Of a DNA stretch of 64,000 nt, positions 9,115 through 18,860 are shown one piece after another. The position numbers and the translations under genes are program-made. The notes under the pieces are model-generated. The model saw only the letters and a list, made by a program, of their open reading frames with translations. It searched no databases and had not been told where the DNA came from. Every line of letters begins with the position of its first letter. Position 1 is the first letter of the stretch. The stretch comes from Bdellovibrio sp. KM01 (GTDB lineage Bacteria > Bdellovibrionota > Bdellovibrionia > Bdellovibrionales > Bdellovibrionaceae), in contig NZ_CP058348.1 of NCBI RefSeq assembly GCF_013752535.1, positions 3,472,001 to 3,536,000 on the forward strand, in the 5' to 3' direction.

Positions 9115-9284
9115 GTGACCTCCATGTCGTTGGCAGTTCTATTCGAGAACCACCGTTTGGAGGGCCTCCTCTACGAGGACCAGCCCTAATATTTAGTTTT
9201 TAAAACCAACCTCAGACACATTCTATGTCCTCGGTGCTTTGTACTTTATCTGTCTCTTCAGGACAGCTTCGGTACGTTTTGCGG
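9115..9284. other. 170-bp spacer upstream of flgE
   Basis: This is the widest gap in the flagellar cluster. I searched both strands for sigma-54 (GG-N10-GC) and sigma-28 (TAAA-N15-GCCGATAA) promoter patterns and found no convincing match. There are only small hairpins (for example around the palindromic GGAGGGCCTCC at 9160). It may hold a leader or promoter for flgE, which is needed in larger amounts than its neighbours, but this is not shown. Confidence 0.35.
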
Positions 9285-9722
9285 TTAAATAACCACTGTA
9301 GAATCGATGTTCGTGAACACATTTTCTTTCAATGCGGTCTTGTCCATCACTGTTACCACAGTATTATTCTTCACGCTGACAATCAGTGCCGAGTCATTCA
9401 TCAAAATCAATGAATCCTTGGAACCTTTCGCCGCAGCTCTCGAAACTGCATCATTCAGCTTAGTGATATCGTCGGGGCTGTAATTAATCCCGCGAGTACT
9501 CATTCGCTCAATCGCATGATTCGAAAACTTCACTCCTTCAACAGGCTTTGTAAAGCCCTGCGGATTCACTTGTTTCGCTGCCGGGGTCGCAATCGGCCCA
9601 CCGAGCTTATCAAGGGTTTCCTTGAAGGAAGGACCCGTTCCAGCGCCAACTTCAGGTTGAACCTTTGGCTGCGTCTTGGGGACGAGTTGTTCGAATGTCT
9701 GTATCTTCTTTAAGTCTACCAT
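9285..9722 (-). CDS. Small flagellar operon protein (TIGR02530-like), between flgD and flgE
   Basis: This 145-residue protein has a low-complexity N-terminal half and a conserved C-terminal module: FSNHAIERMSTRGINYSPDD, LNDAVSRAAAKGSKDSLILM, ALIVSVKNNTVVTVMDKT, then VFTNIDSTVV. I recognise this as the flagellar operon family often found between flgD and flgE in Firmicutes and some deltaproteobacteria. Its exact job in hook assembly is not established as far as I know. The gene lies 1 bp after flgD, fitting co-expression. Confidence 0.8.
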   Translation of the reverse strand: MVDLKKIQTFEQLVPKTQPKVQPEVGAGTGPSFKETLDKLGGPIATPAAKQVNPQGFTKPVEGVKFSNHAIERMSTRGINYSPDDITKLNDAVSRAAAKGSKDSLILMNDSALIVSVKNNTVVTVMDKTALKENVFTNIDSTVVI

Positions 9723-9723
9723 T

Positions 9724-10734
9724 TTACTTCGCCATCTCCTTCGCGATCTTATCCATCATGTCGCGAGATAAACCCACCGTATCCATGATCTTAGATTTAC
9801 CCATAGGAGCTGGCTCAGTAGTAGAACTTTGTTGAACTACATTCGCCTCTTTCTTAGTTTGTCCCGTGGCATCATCTTTTTTCAAGTCTAGGTTGGTGAC
9901 ATCATTTACATTCTGGTCGTTTCTCATAAGACGTGGGTCTGTGATCTTCTTCACGTCTCTGAAGCGGATTGCCTGATTTCCTACGTTAAGAACCGGGCCT
10001 TCAGAAGAGTAACTGACACCAGTGATCAAACCATCAAAGTCAGTTTTGATTCCTAATTTTTTTCCGTCAGCAGTTTTTGCTTCTGCGATGAATTGATATT
10101 CGCCCACAGCTGCTTTCATACCCTTTTCGTCTTCACCATTCCAAGTGAGCTTGTTGTCTCCTTGTTTCAGACCTTTCAAGTTGTATGTTCTTACCACAGC
10201 GCCATCCGCATCGCGAACTTTCACTGTGACTTCCTCTGCTGCCATTGGAAGATTAAATTTGAAATCGTGTTCTTTATCATTCAAGCCGCGCACGATCTTA
10301 GATGAATCACCCGCCACCGCTTTACCAATTAAGTTCAACGCCTGGAAATTTTCAGAAGGCTTTTGTGCATTCTTCAACTCCTCAAGTGTTTTGTTCATGT
10401 TCTGCATTTGCTCGAGTGACGAGAAGTTCGCCAATTGAGCCGCCATTTCATGGGACTTCATCGGATTCGTTGGATCTTGATTTTTCATCTGAGCAAGCAT
10501 CAATTTGAAGAATGCATCTTTGTCCAAATTGGGATTACCTGTCGTACGAACTTTTTTAGTGGGATCCGTCCAATTCGGGTCAGCAAGTTTATTGGCAACG
10601 GCGCCAAGATCTTCTTCGCCAACTTTCGCTTTGTCTTGAACGCTGAGGTTAGTTGGAGTTCCAACAGTGCTTGTCGGTTTGTCTTGTGTCGCACCGAAAG
10701 CATTTACTCCTAATTTCGCATTAACCATTGTCAT
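9724..10734 (-). CDS. flgD: Flagellar hook-capping (scaffolding) protein FlgD
   Basis: This 336-residue protein has the FlgD N-terminal motif (KDAFFKLMLAQMKNQDPTNP, then MAAQLANFSSLEQMQNMN at about residues 70-115). A FlgD Ig/tudor-like region follows, with GLKQGDNKLTWNGEDEKG and VGEYQFIAEA. It caps the growing hook rod so that FlgE can be added. It is longer than the usual 220-250 residues, mainly through polar tails at both ends. GGGAG at suitable distance favours the first ATG (10734) over the one two codons on. Confidence 0.94.
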   Translation of the reverse strand: MTMVNAKLGVNAFGATQDKPTSTVGTPTNLSVQDKAKVGEEDLGAVANKLADPNWTDPTKKVRTTGNPNLDKDAFFKLMLAQMKNQDPTNPMKSHEMAAQLANFSSLEQMQNMNKTLEELKNAQKPSENFQALNLIGKAVAGDSSKIVRGLNDKEHDFKFNLPMAAEEVTVKVRDADGAVVRTYNLKGLKQGDNKLTWNGEDEKGMKAAVGEYQFIAEAKTADGKKLGIKTDFDGLITGVSYSSEGPVLNVGNQAIRFRDVKKITDPRLMRNDQNVNDVTNLDLKKDDATGQTKKEANVVQQSSTTEPAPMGKSKIMDTVGLSRDMMDKIAKEMAK

Positions 10735-10760
10735 TCAAATTCTCCCTTAAAAATTTAAGC

Positions 10761-12611
10761 CTACGCCACCAGGTTAAGTCCGCTGCCTTTGCCTTCTACT
10801 GCGCGCGGAGCTGCTTTCACAGATGCGCCGTCAATAGGTTGCAATGGATCACGACGTTTACCAGCATAACCACGAAGCGGTTGCATCTCAGTAAAGGCTT
10901 CACGGCGGCCTTGGTTACCAAAGCTTTCGTTGAAGTTATTCCAGAACTGACGCGCATCACGCTGGCCACCTTGGCCATTCGTATTATTATTTTGGTTTTG
11001 TGTCGCAGTATCTGCGGAAGTCGTGTTCACAACATCCACTTTAACATTTTCCACAGACAATTTGTGAGCAGCAAGACTGTTCTTCAAATCAACTAGACTA
11101 GACTCGATCGACTTCTTCGCCTCTTGAGAGTCCGCTTGCATTTGAAGATTTACTTTTCCGTCCTGAAGCATCACTTTCAAGTGGATCGTTCCCATGCCCT
11201 CGGGGGTCATTTGAACTTTCACTTCACCGCCACCTTGCTTAATCAGGTATTGGGCTTGATTCATCAATTGCTTCACGTTGGCTTCGTTTTGCGCCTCTGT
11301 TGCCGGTGCTTTCGGGGCCATCGCTGCCATTGCCGGGTCAAACTTCAAAGTTTCACCTTTCAACGGTTGCGCTTGCAAACCTTCAAGTCCCATCATCTCT
11401 GCTTTGAATTCCGTAGCTTTTGTTGTCAGCTTTTCTTTCGCCGCATCTTTATCCTGAGCTCCACCTTGTTGCGTGAATTCATTTGCGGAATCCTGCATCA
11501 TGGACTGCTCTTGACCTTGCTGTTGTTGGAAGAATGACTCCGGAGTGACTTTACCAGCCACTGCTTTGTTCATCATATCTGCTTGCTGTGGCTTCTCTCC
11601 TCGAGGAGCCTCCAGAGCTTTAGTGAACTCGTTCGTCAATTCAGACGAAGAATCTTCTGTCACAGCACCTTCAGCTTTTTGAGCTGCCGCTGCGGCTTGT
11701 TTCGCTGCCAATGCTGCCAACAATGCTGGAGACATTGTCTCTTTCATTTGTCCTTGCAAATGAGGAGGCAACTTATCCAACAGGCTTTGCTGATTTATAG
11801 CTTCTGGAGCAGGAGCTTCCATACCTGGCATTTCTGCCAACGGAGCTTCCGCCAAAGCGCTATCATCCATCATCATGCGTGATGCAAGATCGCCCTTTAG
11901 ATCCGGCATAGCTGTCGTTTTCATCGCAGCATCCGGTTTCATCCAGAATTTTTTATTAACGCTATCTGCAGCAGCACCCAATTGGGTCTGCTTTTCCTGA
12001 GCGGCTGCCACACGCATCTGCATGCTCTGTTGAGACATACCAGCGCCCACGGACATTTCTGTCATTTCTTTAGGCGTTTGCTGTTGTGGCATCTGTTGCA
12101 ATTGCGCCAACAAACCTGCATACATGGCCGCGGCTTTTTCTGCCTGGTCATCGTCCAAGTTCAATTGGTCAATTACAGCATTCGCTGTTACTTCCGGGGA
12201 TTGTTTGAGCTGGCTGTCATCCAGTTCGGCCATCGCTTCCACAAGTCGTGTGGGAGGGATTTCAAATTCACTCTCGAATGAGTCCATGAATTCTTTGATT
12301 GCCTGCTGTCTGTTCGCCGCCCGTTTTTCTTTCCCATCGTTAGTGCTGACCTTGCGTTCTGGCTTTGCATCCTTCGCTGGAGCTTTGTCGTCTCTGGTCT
12401 CTTTCGAGTCGTTAGAGTCTTTGGCTCTGGCTTCTTGCCTTTGCGATTCTTTGGCTTCTTTCGGGCTTTTCAGATTAATTTTATCCTGAAGAGCTTTATT
12501 GAAACCGGAATCTGCACCGGAACCCTTGAAGTCTTTCTCCTGAAGTTTATCAGAAGCTTTAGGCTTCAATTCGGTCGCACCCACCATTGGGGGGCCGACT
12601 ATATTTAACAA
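10761..12611 (-). CDS. fliK: Flagellar hook-length control protein FliK
   Basis: This 616-residue protein is the ruler/switch for hook length, secreted through the flagellar export gate. The N-terminal 450 residues are low-complexity, rich in K, A, Q and M, as in FliK rulers. The conserved C-terminal domain reads GGGEVKVQMTPEGMGTIHLK, MLQDGKVNLQMQADS and IESSLVDLKNSLAAHKLSVE. The start is a TTG at 12611 supported by GGAGGA five bases upstream; the next candidate, ATG at codon 9, lacks such a site. It lies upstream of flgD, with which it works. Confidence 0.92.
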   Translation of the reverse strand: MLNIVGPPMVGATELKPKASDKLQEKDFKGSGADSGFNKALQDKINLKSPKEAKESQRQEARAKDSNDSKETRDDKAPAKDAKPERKVSTNDGKEKRAANRQQAIKEFMDSFESEFEIPPTRLVEAMAELDDSQLKQSPEVTANAVIDQLNLDDDQAEKAAAMYAGLLAQLQQMPQQQTPKEMTEMSVGAGMSQQSMQMRVAAAQEKQTQLGAAADSVNKKFWMKPDAAMKTTAMPDLKGDLASRMMMDDSALAEAPLAEMPGMEAPAPEAINQQSLLDKLPPHLQGQMKETMSPALLAALAAKQAAAAAQKAEGAVTEDSSSELTNEFTKALEAPRGEKPQQADMMNKAVAGKVTPESFFQQQQGQEQSMMQDSANEFTQQGGAQDKDAAKEKLTTKATEFKAEMMGLEGLQAQPLKGETLKFDPAMAAMAPKAPATEAQNEANVKQLMNQAQYLIKQGGGEVKVQMTPEGMGTIHLKVMLQDGKVNLQMQADSQEAKKSIESSLVDLKNSLAAHKLSVENVKVDVVNTTSADTATQNQNNNTNGQGGQRDARQFWNNFNESFGNQGRREAFTEMQPLRGYAGKRRDPLQPIDGASVKAAPRAVEGKGSGLNLVA

Positions 12612-12649
12612 AACGATCCTCCTTCCTAGAGAATTGCTGTTACTAACTT

Positions 12650-13477
12650 TTATTTTTCAGATGCTGGAGCACGTTTATAACCGGCATACTTCTCAGAAAT
12701 GATCTGAGCTTTCTCCGGTTTTAATAAATTCATGATATCAGCAGCATTTTTCTTTTTCATACGACCAAGTATCTCGACCACCAAATCCTCGTCCATCGTC
12801 TCAAAGACTTTGGCCGCTTGCGGGGCTTTCATATTGGTGTACATCTGTACCAAGGTATCGACTTTCTGGTCGTCAGCCTTGACGCGAGTTTCAAGCATGT
12901 TGGAAATTTTCCCACGCATGTCTTCAAGCTCTTTCAAGCGTTTATCAAGTTCTACCTTCTGCGCTTGCAACTCTGTCTCTTGACGATTGAGTTCTTCTTC
13001 ACGCGCATCCAATTCTTTTTTTCGGTCATTTAGTTTCGTCAGATGATCAATTTCATCAGAAGACAAAGCTGCAGCTTTAGTTTCAGTTTCTGCAGCGGCC
13101 TCTTCTTTTTTCTCGGCGGCTTTGGCGGCTGGTTTTGCCGGAGCTGTTTCTGCGACAGCTTCACCGGTCATAGTGATTTCCACACGTTTCAAAATATTGT
13201 CGATCTCTTCGTGATTTTGAAATCCCACAACTGCCAAGACCAATCCCAAGAATGAAAATCCGGCCATTTTCCAATGAACGCCAGATTTTTTCTTTTTCTT
13301 TTTCGGGGCTGTCATTTTCATGCGGCGACGAAGTTGCTGTTCAACGTCTTCAGAGGATAGATCCAGATGCAGGCGTGTCGATGATGGATTTTTGGTGAAT
13401 TTCACAGGAGATGCTCCACCATTTTCATCAGCGACTTTGCGAGCATTCTTAAAGAACTGATCGTATCCCGTTTTCAT
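12650..13477 (-). CDS. MotE/FlbB-like flagellar protein with MgtE-N-like domain
   Basis: This 275-residue protein has a polar N-terminus with a lysine run (about 59-64), one membrane segment (about 70-86), an alanine/glutamate-rich stretch and a coiled coil (about 135-190). The C-terminal module resembles the N-domain of MgtE and FliG (LVQMYTNMKAPQAAKVFETM, VVEILGRMKKKNAADIMNLL). This layout matches the MotE-type chaperones of the stator protein MotB. The 50-residue cytoplasmic N-terminal extension is longer than I would expect. AAGGAAATCG precedes the ATG. Its place between fliJ and fliK is usual for this family. Confidence 0.78.
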   Translation of the reverse strand: MKTGYDQFFKNARKVADENGGASPVKFTKNPSSTRLHLDLSSEDVEQQLRRRMKMTAPKKKKKKSGVHWKMAGFSFLGLVLAVVGFQNHEEIDNILKRVEITMTGEAVAETAPAKPAAKAAEKKEEAAAETETKAAALSSDEIDHLTKLNDRKKELDAREEELNRQETELQAQKVELDKRLKELEDMRGKISNMLETRVKADDQKVDTLVQMYTNMKAPQAAKVFETMDEDLVVEILGRMKKKNAADIMNLLKPEKAQIISEKYAGYKRAPASEK

Positions 13478-13511
13478 CGATTTCCTTCATCCTTGAAGTG
13501 CGCCGAATATC

Positions 13512-13958
13512 CTACTCAGCAATTTTTTTGAAACGCAAGATGGCTTGTTCATCCATCTCTTTTTGATCTTGGATCTTACGTTCGGCTTTATATTCCTCGA
13601 ACTTATTTTCCCGGACCTTCTCCATAATTTTATATTCTAGAGCGGCTTGTCGCAAAATTTCTCTCTTGTACTCGACTATTTTCTCGATCTCTTGAATTTT
13701 TTGCTCTTGCTGGAGAATGCGAATCTTTTGACCTTTAAGGAATTCGTGAATTTGGGACAGGGCTGGACCTTGGGCGCCCCCGGCCTGAACGAGGCTCCCC
13801 GCGCGGGCTTGGGCTTCCAGGATCTCTTGATTCATATTATCTAGCTTCGCCTGGAACTCGTTTAAAACGGCTACTGCGTCTTGAAAATCCTTCTGCGCAA
13901 GGTTTTCCACAACCTTGCGATGCTCAAGAACCTTTTGCATGGGGAATTTAAATCTCAT
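13512..13958 (-). CDS. fliJ: Flagellar export protein FliJ
   Basis: This 148-residue protein is almost entirely alpha-helical and charged. It opens with RFKFPMQKVLEHRKVVENLAQ and forms a coiled coil throughout, as expected for the FliJ stalk that contacts the FliI hexamer and the export gate. GGGGAGAG lies directly upstream of the ATG. Its identity rests on helical character, length and position right after fliI. Confidence 0.88.
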   Translation of the reverse strand: MRFKFPMQKVLEHRKVVENLAQKDFQDAVAVLNEFQAKLDNMNQEILEAQARAGSLVQAGGAQGPALSQIHEFLKGQKIRILQQEQKIQEIEKIVEYKREILRQAALEYKIMEKVRENKFEEYKAERKIQDQKEMDEQAILRFKKIAE

Positions 13959-13972
13959 GACTCTCCCCTAGG

Positions 13973-15304
13973 TTAGGCATTCATCAGGATCTGTTGGAGC
14001 ATACGAACTGTATTATTGAAGTTCGTTGGGTCCTCGACTCTTTGTTTTAAGAAGTCGTTCACTTGATCGATCACTTTCACAGCTTTATCAATCTTAGGAT
14101 TGGAACCTGGCTTGTAAGCACCGATATTAATCAAATCTTCAGCGTCTTTATAAACTGCCAGGACTTCTTTTAGTTTTTGCGCAAGCCTCACGTGTTCTGA
14201 TGAAGCCACGGCTTTCATAACACGCGAGGCACTTTGCATCACATCAATCGCAGGATAGTGACCACGTGCTGCCAAGGCACGGGAAAGCACGATGTGTCCG
14301 TCCACGATAGAACGAACAGAGTCCCCGATCGGGTCATTCATGTCATCACCCTCTACGAGAGTGGTATAGAACCCAGTGATACTGCCTTCGCCTTCAAAAT
14401 TTCCGGCGCGCTCCAAAAGTTTTGGCAGAGTCGCAAATACCGAAGGCGTATAACCTTTTTGCGATGGTGGTTCGCCTGTCGACAAACCGATTTCACGTTG
14501 AGCCATTGCAAAACGTGTGACTGAATCCATCATCAATAAAACATTCTTACCTTGAGCACTGAAGTATTCTGCCATGGCTGTGGCCACATAGGCGCCACGC
14601 ATACGCAACAGAGGAGACTGGTCACTTGTCACACAAACGACGACAGAGCGAGCCATACCTTCAGGTCCCAAATCGTGTTCAATAAACTCACGCACCTCAC
14701 GACCACGTTCACCGATCATCGCAATCACGTTAACATCGGCACTGGTGTTACGAGCCATCATCCCCAATAGAACGGACTTACCCACACCCGAACCGGCCAT
14801 AATAGCGACACGCTGGCCTTGGCCCGCGGTTAATGCGCCATTGATCGCACGGATACCCACATCCAGGGGCTCACGAATCGGCTGTCTATCCAAAGGGTTA
14901 CGAATTTCGCTGTACAAAGGAACTTCACGGAAGTTTTCGATCTCGCCTTTGTTATCCAAAGGACGACCCAAACCATCCACCACGCGGCCCAAAAGCTCAT
15001 CGCCAGCGCGAACAGTGGCAATTTGACGGGAAAGAATGATCTTAGAACCTAAAGCGACGCCTCGCATGTCATTCAGAGCCATCATCAGAACGTGCTTGTC
15101 TTTAAAGCCCACCACTTCCGCAAGGAAAGAGCGCTCAAGACCCGTCGGATTGATTTGCACGATACTGCCAACGCTGGCGCCAGGGAGATACCCCTTGATC
15201 AGCATTCCGTTCACCTCAGTCACTTTACCGCTATCGCGGGTCAAGTGGATCGAGTTGACCAAGTCAGAATACTTATCCAGATCAAGAGACATTTCGTCGT
15301 TCAT
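13973..15304 (-). CDS. fliI: Flagellar type III export ATPase FliI
   Basis: This 443-residue F1-beta-like ATPase has Walker A (MAGSGVGKSVLLGMM), the GERGREVREFIEHDLG segment, Walker B (VLLMMDSVTRFAMAQREIGL) and the type III ATPase marker GEPPSQKGYTPSVFATLPKL. It powers early steps of flagellar protein export with FliH and FliJ. The start codon overlaps the fliH stop (TAATG), so translation is coupled. Confidence 0.96.
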   Translation of the reverse strand: MNDEMSLDLDKYSDLVNSIHLTRDSGKVTEVNGMLIKGYLPGASVGSIVQINPTGLERSFLAEVVGFKDKHVLMMALNDMRGVALGSKIILSRQIATVRAGDELLGRVVDGLGRPLDNKGEIENFREVPLYSEIRNPLDRQPIREPLDVGIRAINGALTAGQGQRVAIMAGSGVGKSVLLGMMARNTSADVNVIAMIGERGREVREFIEHDLGPEGMARSVVVCVTSDQSPLLRMRGAYVATAMAEYFSAQGKNVLLMMDSVTRFAMAQREIGLSTGEPPSQKGYTPSVFATLPKLLERAGNFEGEGSITGFYTTLVEGDDMNDPIGDSVRSIVDGHIVLSRALAARGHYPAIDVMQSASRVMKAVASSEHVRLAQKLKEVLAVYKDAEDLINIGAYKPGSNPKIDKAVKVIDQVNDFLKQRVEDPTNFNNTVRMLQQILMNA

Positions 15305-16116
15305 TAACTAGCAACCTTGTCTTTAACTTTAGGCATGTTTTCGGAAAGAACAGACCAAAGCTGTTCCAGGCGTTGCTCGACACGAGCATCCACTTCGCCA
15401 TAATTTGTTTCCACGATGCAACCACCAGCCATAATTTCTGTGCTTGGTTCAAAGCGGATCTTTTTCGTAAATTCCAGATCGCGGCCGGTTTCTTTTTTAA
15501 GCTCTTCCAAGAATTCGAATTGCTCTTGAGAAACATGGACAGTGATTTGTTCTTCGTCTTGCGCCAGGCTGACAGCATCACGCAATATCTGAATCATGGC
15601 ATCGTTATTAGTCTGCAACTCTGCCTTCGCCAAGCGACCCGCCATTTTATAGGCCAAAGTCACCAGATGGTTTTCATTGAAAGCTGCGAGATCTTTTTTC
15701 AACTCTTTCACGCCAAGCAAAAGCTCATCCAAGCCTTGCATGCGGGCTTGGATTTCAGCAGAAACTTTCTCGAAAGCTTCTTTACGGCCTTCTTCCAGAC
15801 CCAGGTTGTAAGCTTCCTGATAAGCCTGCTCCTGAATTTCTTTTAGCTTTTCCAGGGCTGCGGCTTCGATTTTTTCTTCTTCATCAATGCGTTCCACTTG
15901 ATCCACACCCGTTTGAATACGGATGGCATCATTCATTCGGAAATCAGAACCACGTTGTTTCTGAATCAGATACTCATGGGCTTGAGCGGGAGTGCCCAGC
16001 TCAAATTTAGCTGGGACAAACTCCAGAACGGTCTTTTCAGCCACGTCCTTTTTAAGAACTGCTTTTGTATGGGCGCCCACGCCCTGTTTACTAGACCATT
16101 GCATCTTCTGAACCAC
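15304..16116 (-). CDS. fliH: Flagellar assembly protein FliH
   Basis: This 270-residue protein has a variable N-terminal half and a long helix with the small-residue pattern of FliH (AYQEAYNLGLEEGRKEAFEK). The C-terminal domain is like the V-ATPase E subunit (ILRDAVSLAQDEEQITVHVS, EIMAGGCIVETNYGEVDARV, QRLEQLW). It binds FliI and tethers it to the C ring. It overlaps fliG by 10 codons at its 5' end and fliI by 1 bp at its 3' end. Confidence 0.92.
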   Translation of the reverse strand: MVQKMQWSSKQGVGAHTKAVLKKDVAEKTVLEFVPAKFELGTPAQAHEYLIQKQRGSDFRMNDAIRIQTGVDQVERIDEEEKIEAAALEKLKEIQEQAYQEAYNLGLEEGRKEAFEKVSAEIQARMQGLDELLLGVKELKKDLAAFNENHLVTLAYKMAGRLAKAELQTNNDAMIQILRDAVSLAQDEEQITVHVSQEQFEFLEELKKETGRDLEFTKKIRFEPSTEIMAGGCIVETNYGEVDARVEQRLEQLWSVLSENMPKVKDKVAS

Positions 16117-17125
16117 CTCTTGCGATCATAATCTTGCCTTCCGCTTCTAGGCGGCGAGCTGCATTGACGATCTCTTGTTGTGCGCCCTCGACGTCTGACA
16201 AACGAGAAGGTCCCATGTTCGATAAGTCTTCGCGCAACATCTCGGCCGCACGGGCAGAAATATTTTTGAAGATTTTGACACGGATCTCTTCGCTTGACGT
16301 TTTGAGTGCCAAAAGAAGTTTGTCGTTCGGTACTTCTTTGAGAAGTGCCTGAATACCACGGTCGTCGATTTTGATGATGTCGTCGAAGACAAACATAAGT
16401 TTGCGGATCTCTTCGGCAAGAAGAGGATCTTTTTCTTCCAAACGGGACATGATCGCCGTCTCTGTGTTTTTGTCCATAACGTTGAGCATTTCTGCCACCG
16501 GTTGAACACCACCCAAAGCCGCTTGTTCGACTGTCGCTGTATTAGATAATTGATGTTTCAATACGCGGTCGATCTCGCCGATCAACTCTGGATCGACGTG
16601 CTCCAAATTCGCCATACGCAGAACCACTTCGGCCTGAAGAGCTTCTGGAAGACGTTTTAGAACCTCACCTTTTTTCTCTGGCTCCAAGTGAGCCAAGATA
16701 ACTGCAACTGTCTGAGGATGCTCATTCACCAGGAATGTCGCCAAAGACTTCGCATCGACCATTTCCAAAGATTCCAGTGAACGCGAGCCACCTGTCGTGA
16801 TGTTCAAACCACCCAGGATACCTCTGGCACGTTCCTCACCCAAAGCGTCCACGATAGTTTCCTTCGCAGAGATCGTTTCAGAGAAGATGTAATCTTCAGT
16901 TTCAGAAATCATTTCATAGAACTCTTCAAGAACACGTTTTGTCACGTGCACAGGAACCACGCGCAATTTACTCATTTGATTAATAAGCTTGCGGATGTCT
17001 GCATCGTCCATGCGACGCAAAAGAACCTTAACGGCATCCTTACCAAGATAATTGATAAGAATTGCTGCCTTGTCGAAACCTTTGAGCTGTTCGTACTCAA
17101 TATGATCGGCTCTTTGCAGTTTCAT
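16091..17125 (-). CDS. fliG: Flagellar motor switch protein FliG
   Basis: This 344-residue C-ring protein has the N-terminal domain (KGFDKAAILINYLGKDAVKV), the middle domain with the EHPQ motif (VNEHPQTVAVILAHLEPEKK) and the torque-generating C-terminal domain (IRKLMFVFDDIIKIDDRGIQ, charged helix KTSSEEIRVKIFKNISARAA). The start is the ATG at 17125, which overlaps the fliF stop as TAATG and has AAGGAAGGA upstream. An in-frame upstream start at 17149 would extend it by eight residues but lacks this support. Confidence 0.96.
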   Translation of the reverse strand: MKLQRADHIEYEQLKGFDKAAILINYLGKDAVKVLLRRMDDADIRKLINQMSKLRVVPVHVTKRVLEEFYEMISETEDYIFSETISAKETIVDALGEERARGILGGLNITTGGSRSLESLEMVDAKSLATFLVNEHPQTVAVILAHLEPEKKGEVLKRLPEALQAEVVLRMANLEHVDPELIGEIDRVLKHQLSNTATVEQAALGGVQPVAEMLNVMDKNTETAIMSRLEEKDPLLAEEIRKLMFVFDDIIKIDDRGIQALLKEVPNDKLLLALKTSSEEIRVKIFKNISARAAEMLREDLSNMGPSRLSDVEGAQQEIVNAARRLEAEGKIMIARGGSEDAMV

Positions 17126-18777
17126 TAAGAATCCTTCCTTACCAGCCACATACCAAAGGCATTAGCGGCTTTTTCTTCATCACGACCCATGGTCGCCATA
17201 ATACGGTCTTTCAACAATTCAGATTCAGCTTTCTCAGGGTCAATAGATTCCTGCAGAACAGGAAGAGCGGTCGACATACCTGGAAGCGTGTTATCCACAG
17301 ATTGCAATTCTTCAAGTTCCTCGATCGTACGTGGCAGCATTTCCTCAACAGAGTCTTGGAAGCTGTCTGTGATCCATTGCATAAATGGACGAACCACGAT
17401 GAAGAAGAACAGAGCCAAAGAGAAACCCAGAAGAGCCCATTTGAACAAAGCGTGGATCAACTTTTTACGCTCAAGCGTCGTCAGGATCTTTTCTGCTTCG
17501 GAGAAGTCTTCTGGTTGGAACTGGATCGTTTCAACTTTAACTGAGTCACCACGAGCCGCATTGAAACCAACCGCACCTTTGATCAGGTCTTCATATTTTT
17601 TAACTTCTTCAACAGAGCGAGGTTGCCATTTCGTTTCTGATGTTCCGTCCTGATTTTTTGTCGTAACGGCTACACCATCAACCACTACCGCGATACTGAG
17701 GCGCTCAAGGTTACCCGCTGTTTCACGGATATTGCGCACTGTTTTAGGAACTTCATAGTTAATTGTTTTAAGTTCTTTTTTAACGTCTTGTTTAAAACCC
17801 ACTTGGCCATTGTTGTCTTCGGCACCCGGGATGTTGGAACGGGAACCTGGAACACCAGAAGGATTCGTACGAGCCCCATCCAAAGATTCCTCTTCAGATT
17901 GTTGGGAACGAATTGCTGTTTTATCTGGATCCACAAGTTCTTCCACAGAAGAAATCACACGGTGATTCAAAGTGGCGTCAACTTTAGCAACAACTTTGGC
18001 GTGACCCACTACTTTAGAAAGGATGTCTTCAATTCGATCTTCAAAATCTCTTTCAACTTTAGCTTTTAGATCCAAAAGCTCATTGGAACCACCAGTTGAG
18101 CCATCTGAAGTACGAGTCAAAACTTTACCGCGCTCATCAAGAACCGCGACTTTATCAGCGTCCATACCTTCAACTGCGTTCGCAACCAGGTAACGGATAC
18201 CACGAACTTGATCAGGCGTAAGTTCTTTACCTGAATGAAGCTCAACGACAACGGAAGCCGATGGCGAGCCACCTTCTTCCAGGAATGTTTTCTTATTTGG
18301 CAATGCCAGGATCACTTTAGACTGCTTGACCGCGGTCAAAGTGTTGATAGCTCTCATCAACTCCCCTTGAAGGGCACGTTGATAGTTAATTTTTTGAGCG
18401 TAAGAGTTCACACCGAAATCTTGCTTGTCGAAAAGCTCAAGTCCGATGTTCCCCATTTTTGGAGAACCGATCTCTGCCATCAACGTCATTTGCGTTGAGT
18501 GCAAAAGCTCTTTTGGGATCGCAACGGTTTTACCGCCGTCACGCAATTGGAATGGAATATTTTTTTCGTTCAGCTTAGCTACGATCGAAGAAACTTGTTC
18601 AGTCGGGATGTTTGTGAATAGAGGAACATAGTCTTTACCAGACGCCATGAACATCATCGTCAACAAAGCCACTACCGCAATAAGAGTTACGGCAACAACT
18701 GAAAGTCTTTTGGTTGGACCCAGATTTTTAAAGAACTCGCGAAACTGGACAACCAATCCACCAAAAATTTTGTTCAA
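17125..18777 (-). CDS. fliF: Flagellar MS-ring protein FliF
   Basis: With a TTG start at 18777 this is a 550-residue protein with two membrane segments (about residues 25-45 and 435-455) around the periplasmic ring-building motifs (YVPLFTNIPTEQVSSIVAKL, LPNKKTFLEEGGSPSASVVV). A C-terminal tail binds FliG. GGAGGG lies five bases before this TTG. A GTG at 18819 would give 14 extra residues (MLWRSQSEKPRRDS) of no family resemblance and has no such site. It forms the base of the rotor and houses the export gate. Confidence 0.93.
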   Translation of the reverse strand: MNKIFGGLVVQFREFFKNLGPTKRLSVVAVTLIAVVALLTMMFMASGKDYVPLFTNIPTEQVSSIVAKLNEKNIPFQLRDGGKTVAIPKELLHSTQMTLMAEIGSPKMGNIGLELFDKQDFGVNSYAQKINYQRALQGELMRAINTLTAVKQSKVILALPNKKTFLEEGGSPSASVVVELHSGKELTPDQVRGIRYLVANAVEGMDADKVAVLDERGKVLTRTSDGSTGGSNELLDLKAKVERDFEDRIEDILSKVVGHAKVVAKVDATLNHRVISSVEELVDPDKTAIRSQQSEEESLDGARTNPSGVPGSRSNIPGAEDNNGQVGFKQDVKKELKTINYEVPKTVRNIRETAGNLERLSIAVVVDGVAVTTKNQDGTSETKWQPRSVEEVKKYEDLIKGAVGFNAARGDSVKVETIQFQPEDFSEAEKILTTLERKKLIHALFKWALLGFSLALFFFIVVRPFMQWITDSFQDSVEEMLPRTIEELEELQSVDNTLPGMSTALPVLQESIDPEKAESELLKDRIMATMGRDEEKAANAFGMWLVRKDS

Positions 18778-18860
18778 AGAATCCCTCCGGGGCTTTTCAC
18801 TTTGGCTCCGCCAAAGCACACGATCTAACTAAACCTGTACCAGTGATTATAATCTAAAAA

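Noticed and set aside
9115-9284. A sigma-54 or sigma-28 promoter for flgE
   Set aside because: I looked for GG-N10-GC and TAAA-N15-GCCGATAA on the minus strand and found no match good enough to report.
18778-18819. GTG start for fliF giving 14 extra N-terminal residues
   Set aside because: There is no ribosome-binding site at this GTG, while GGAGGG sits five bases before the TTG at 18777. The extra residues do not resemble the family.
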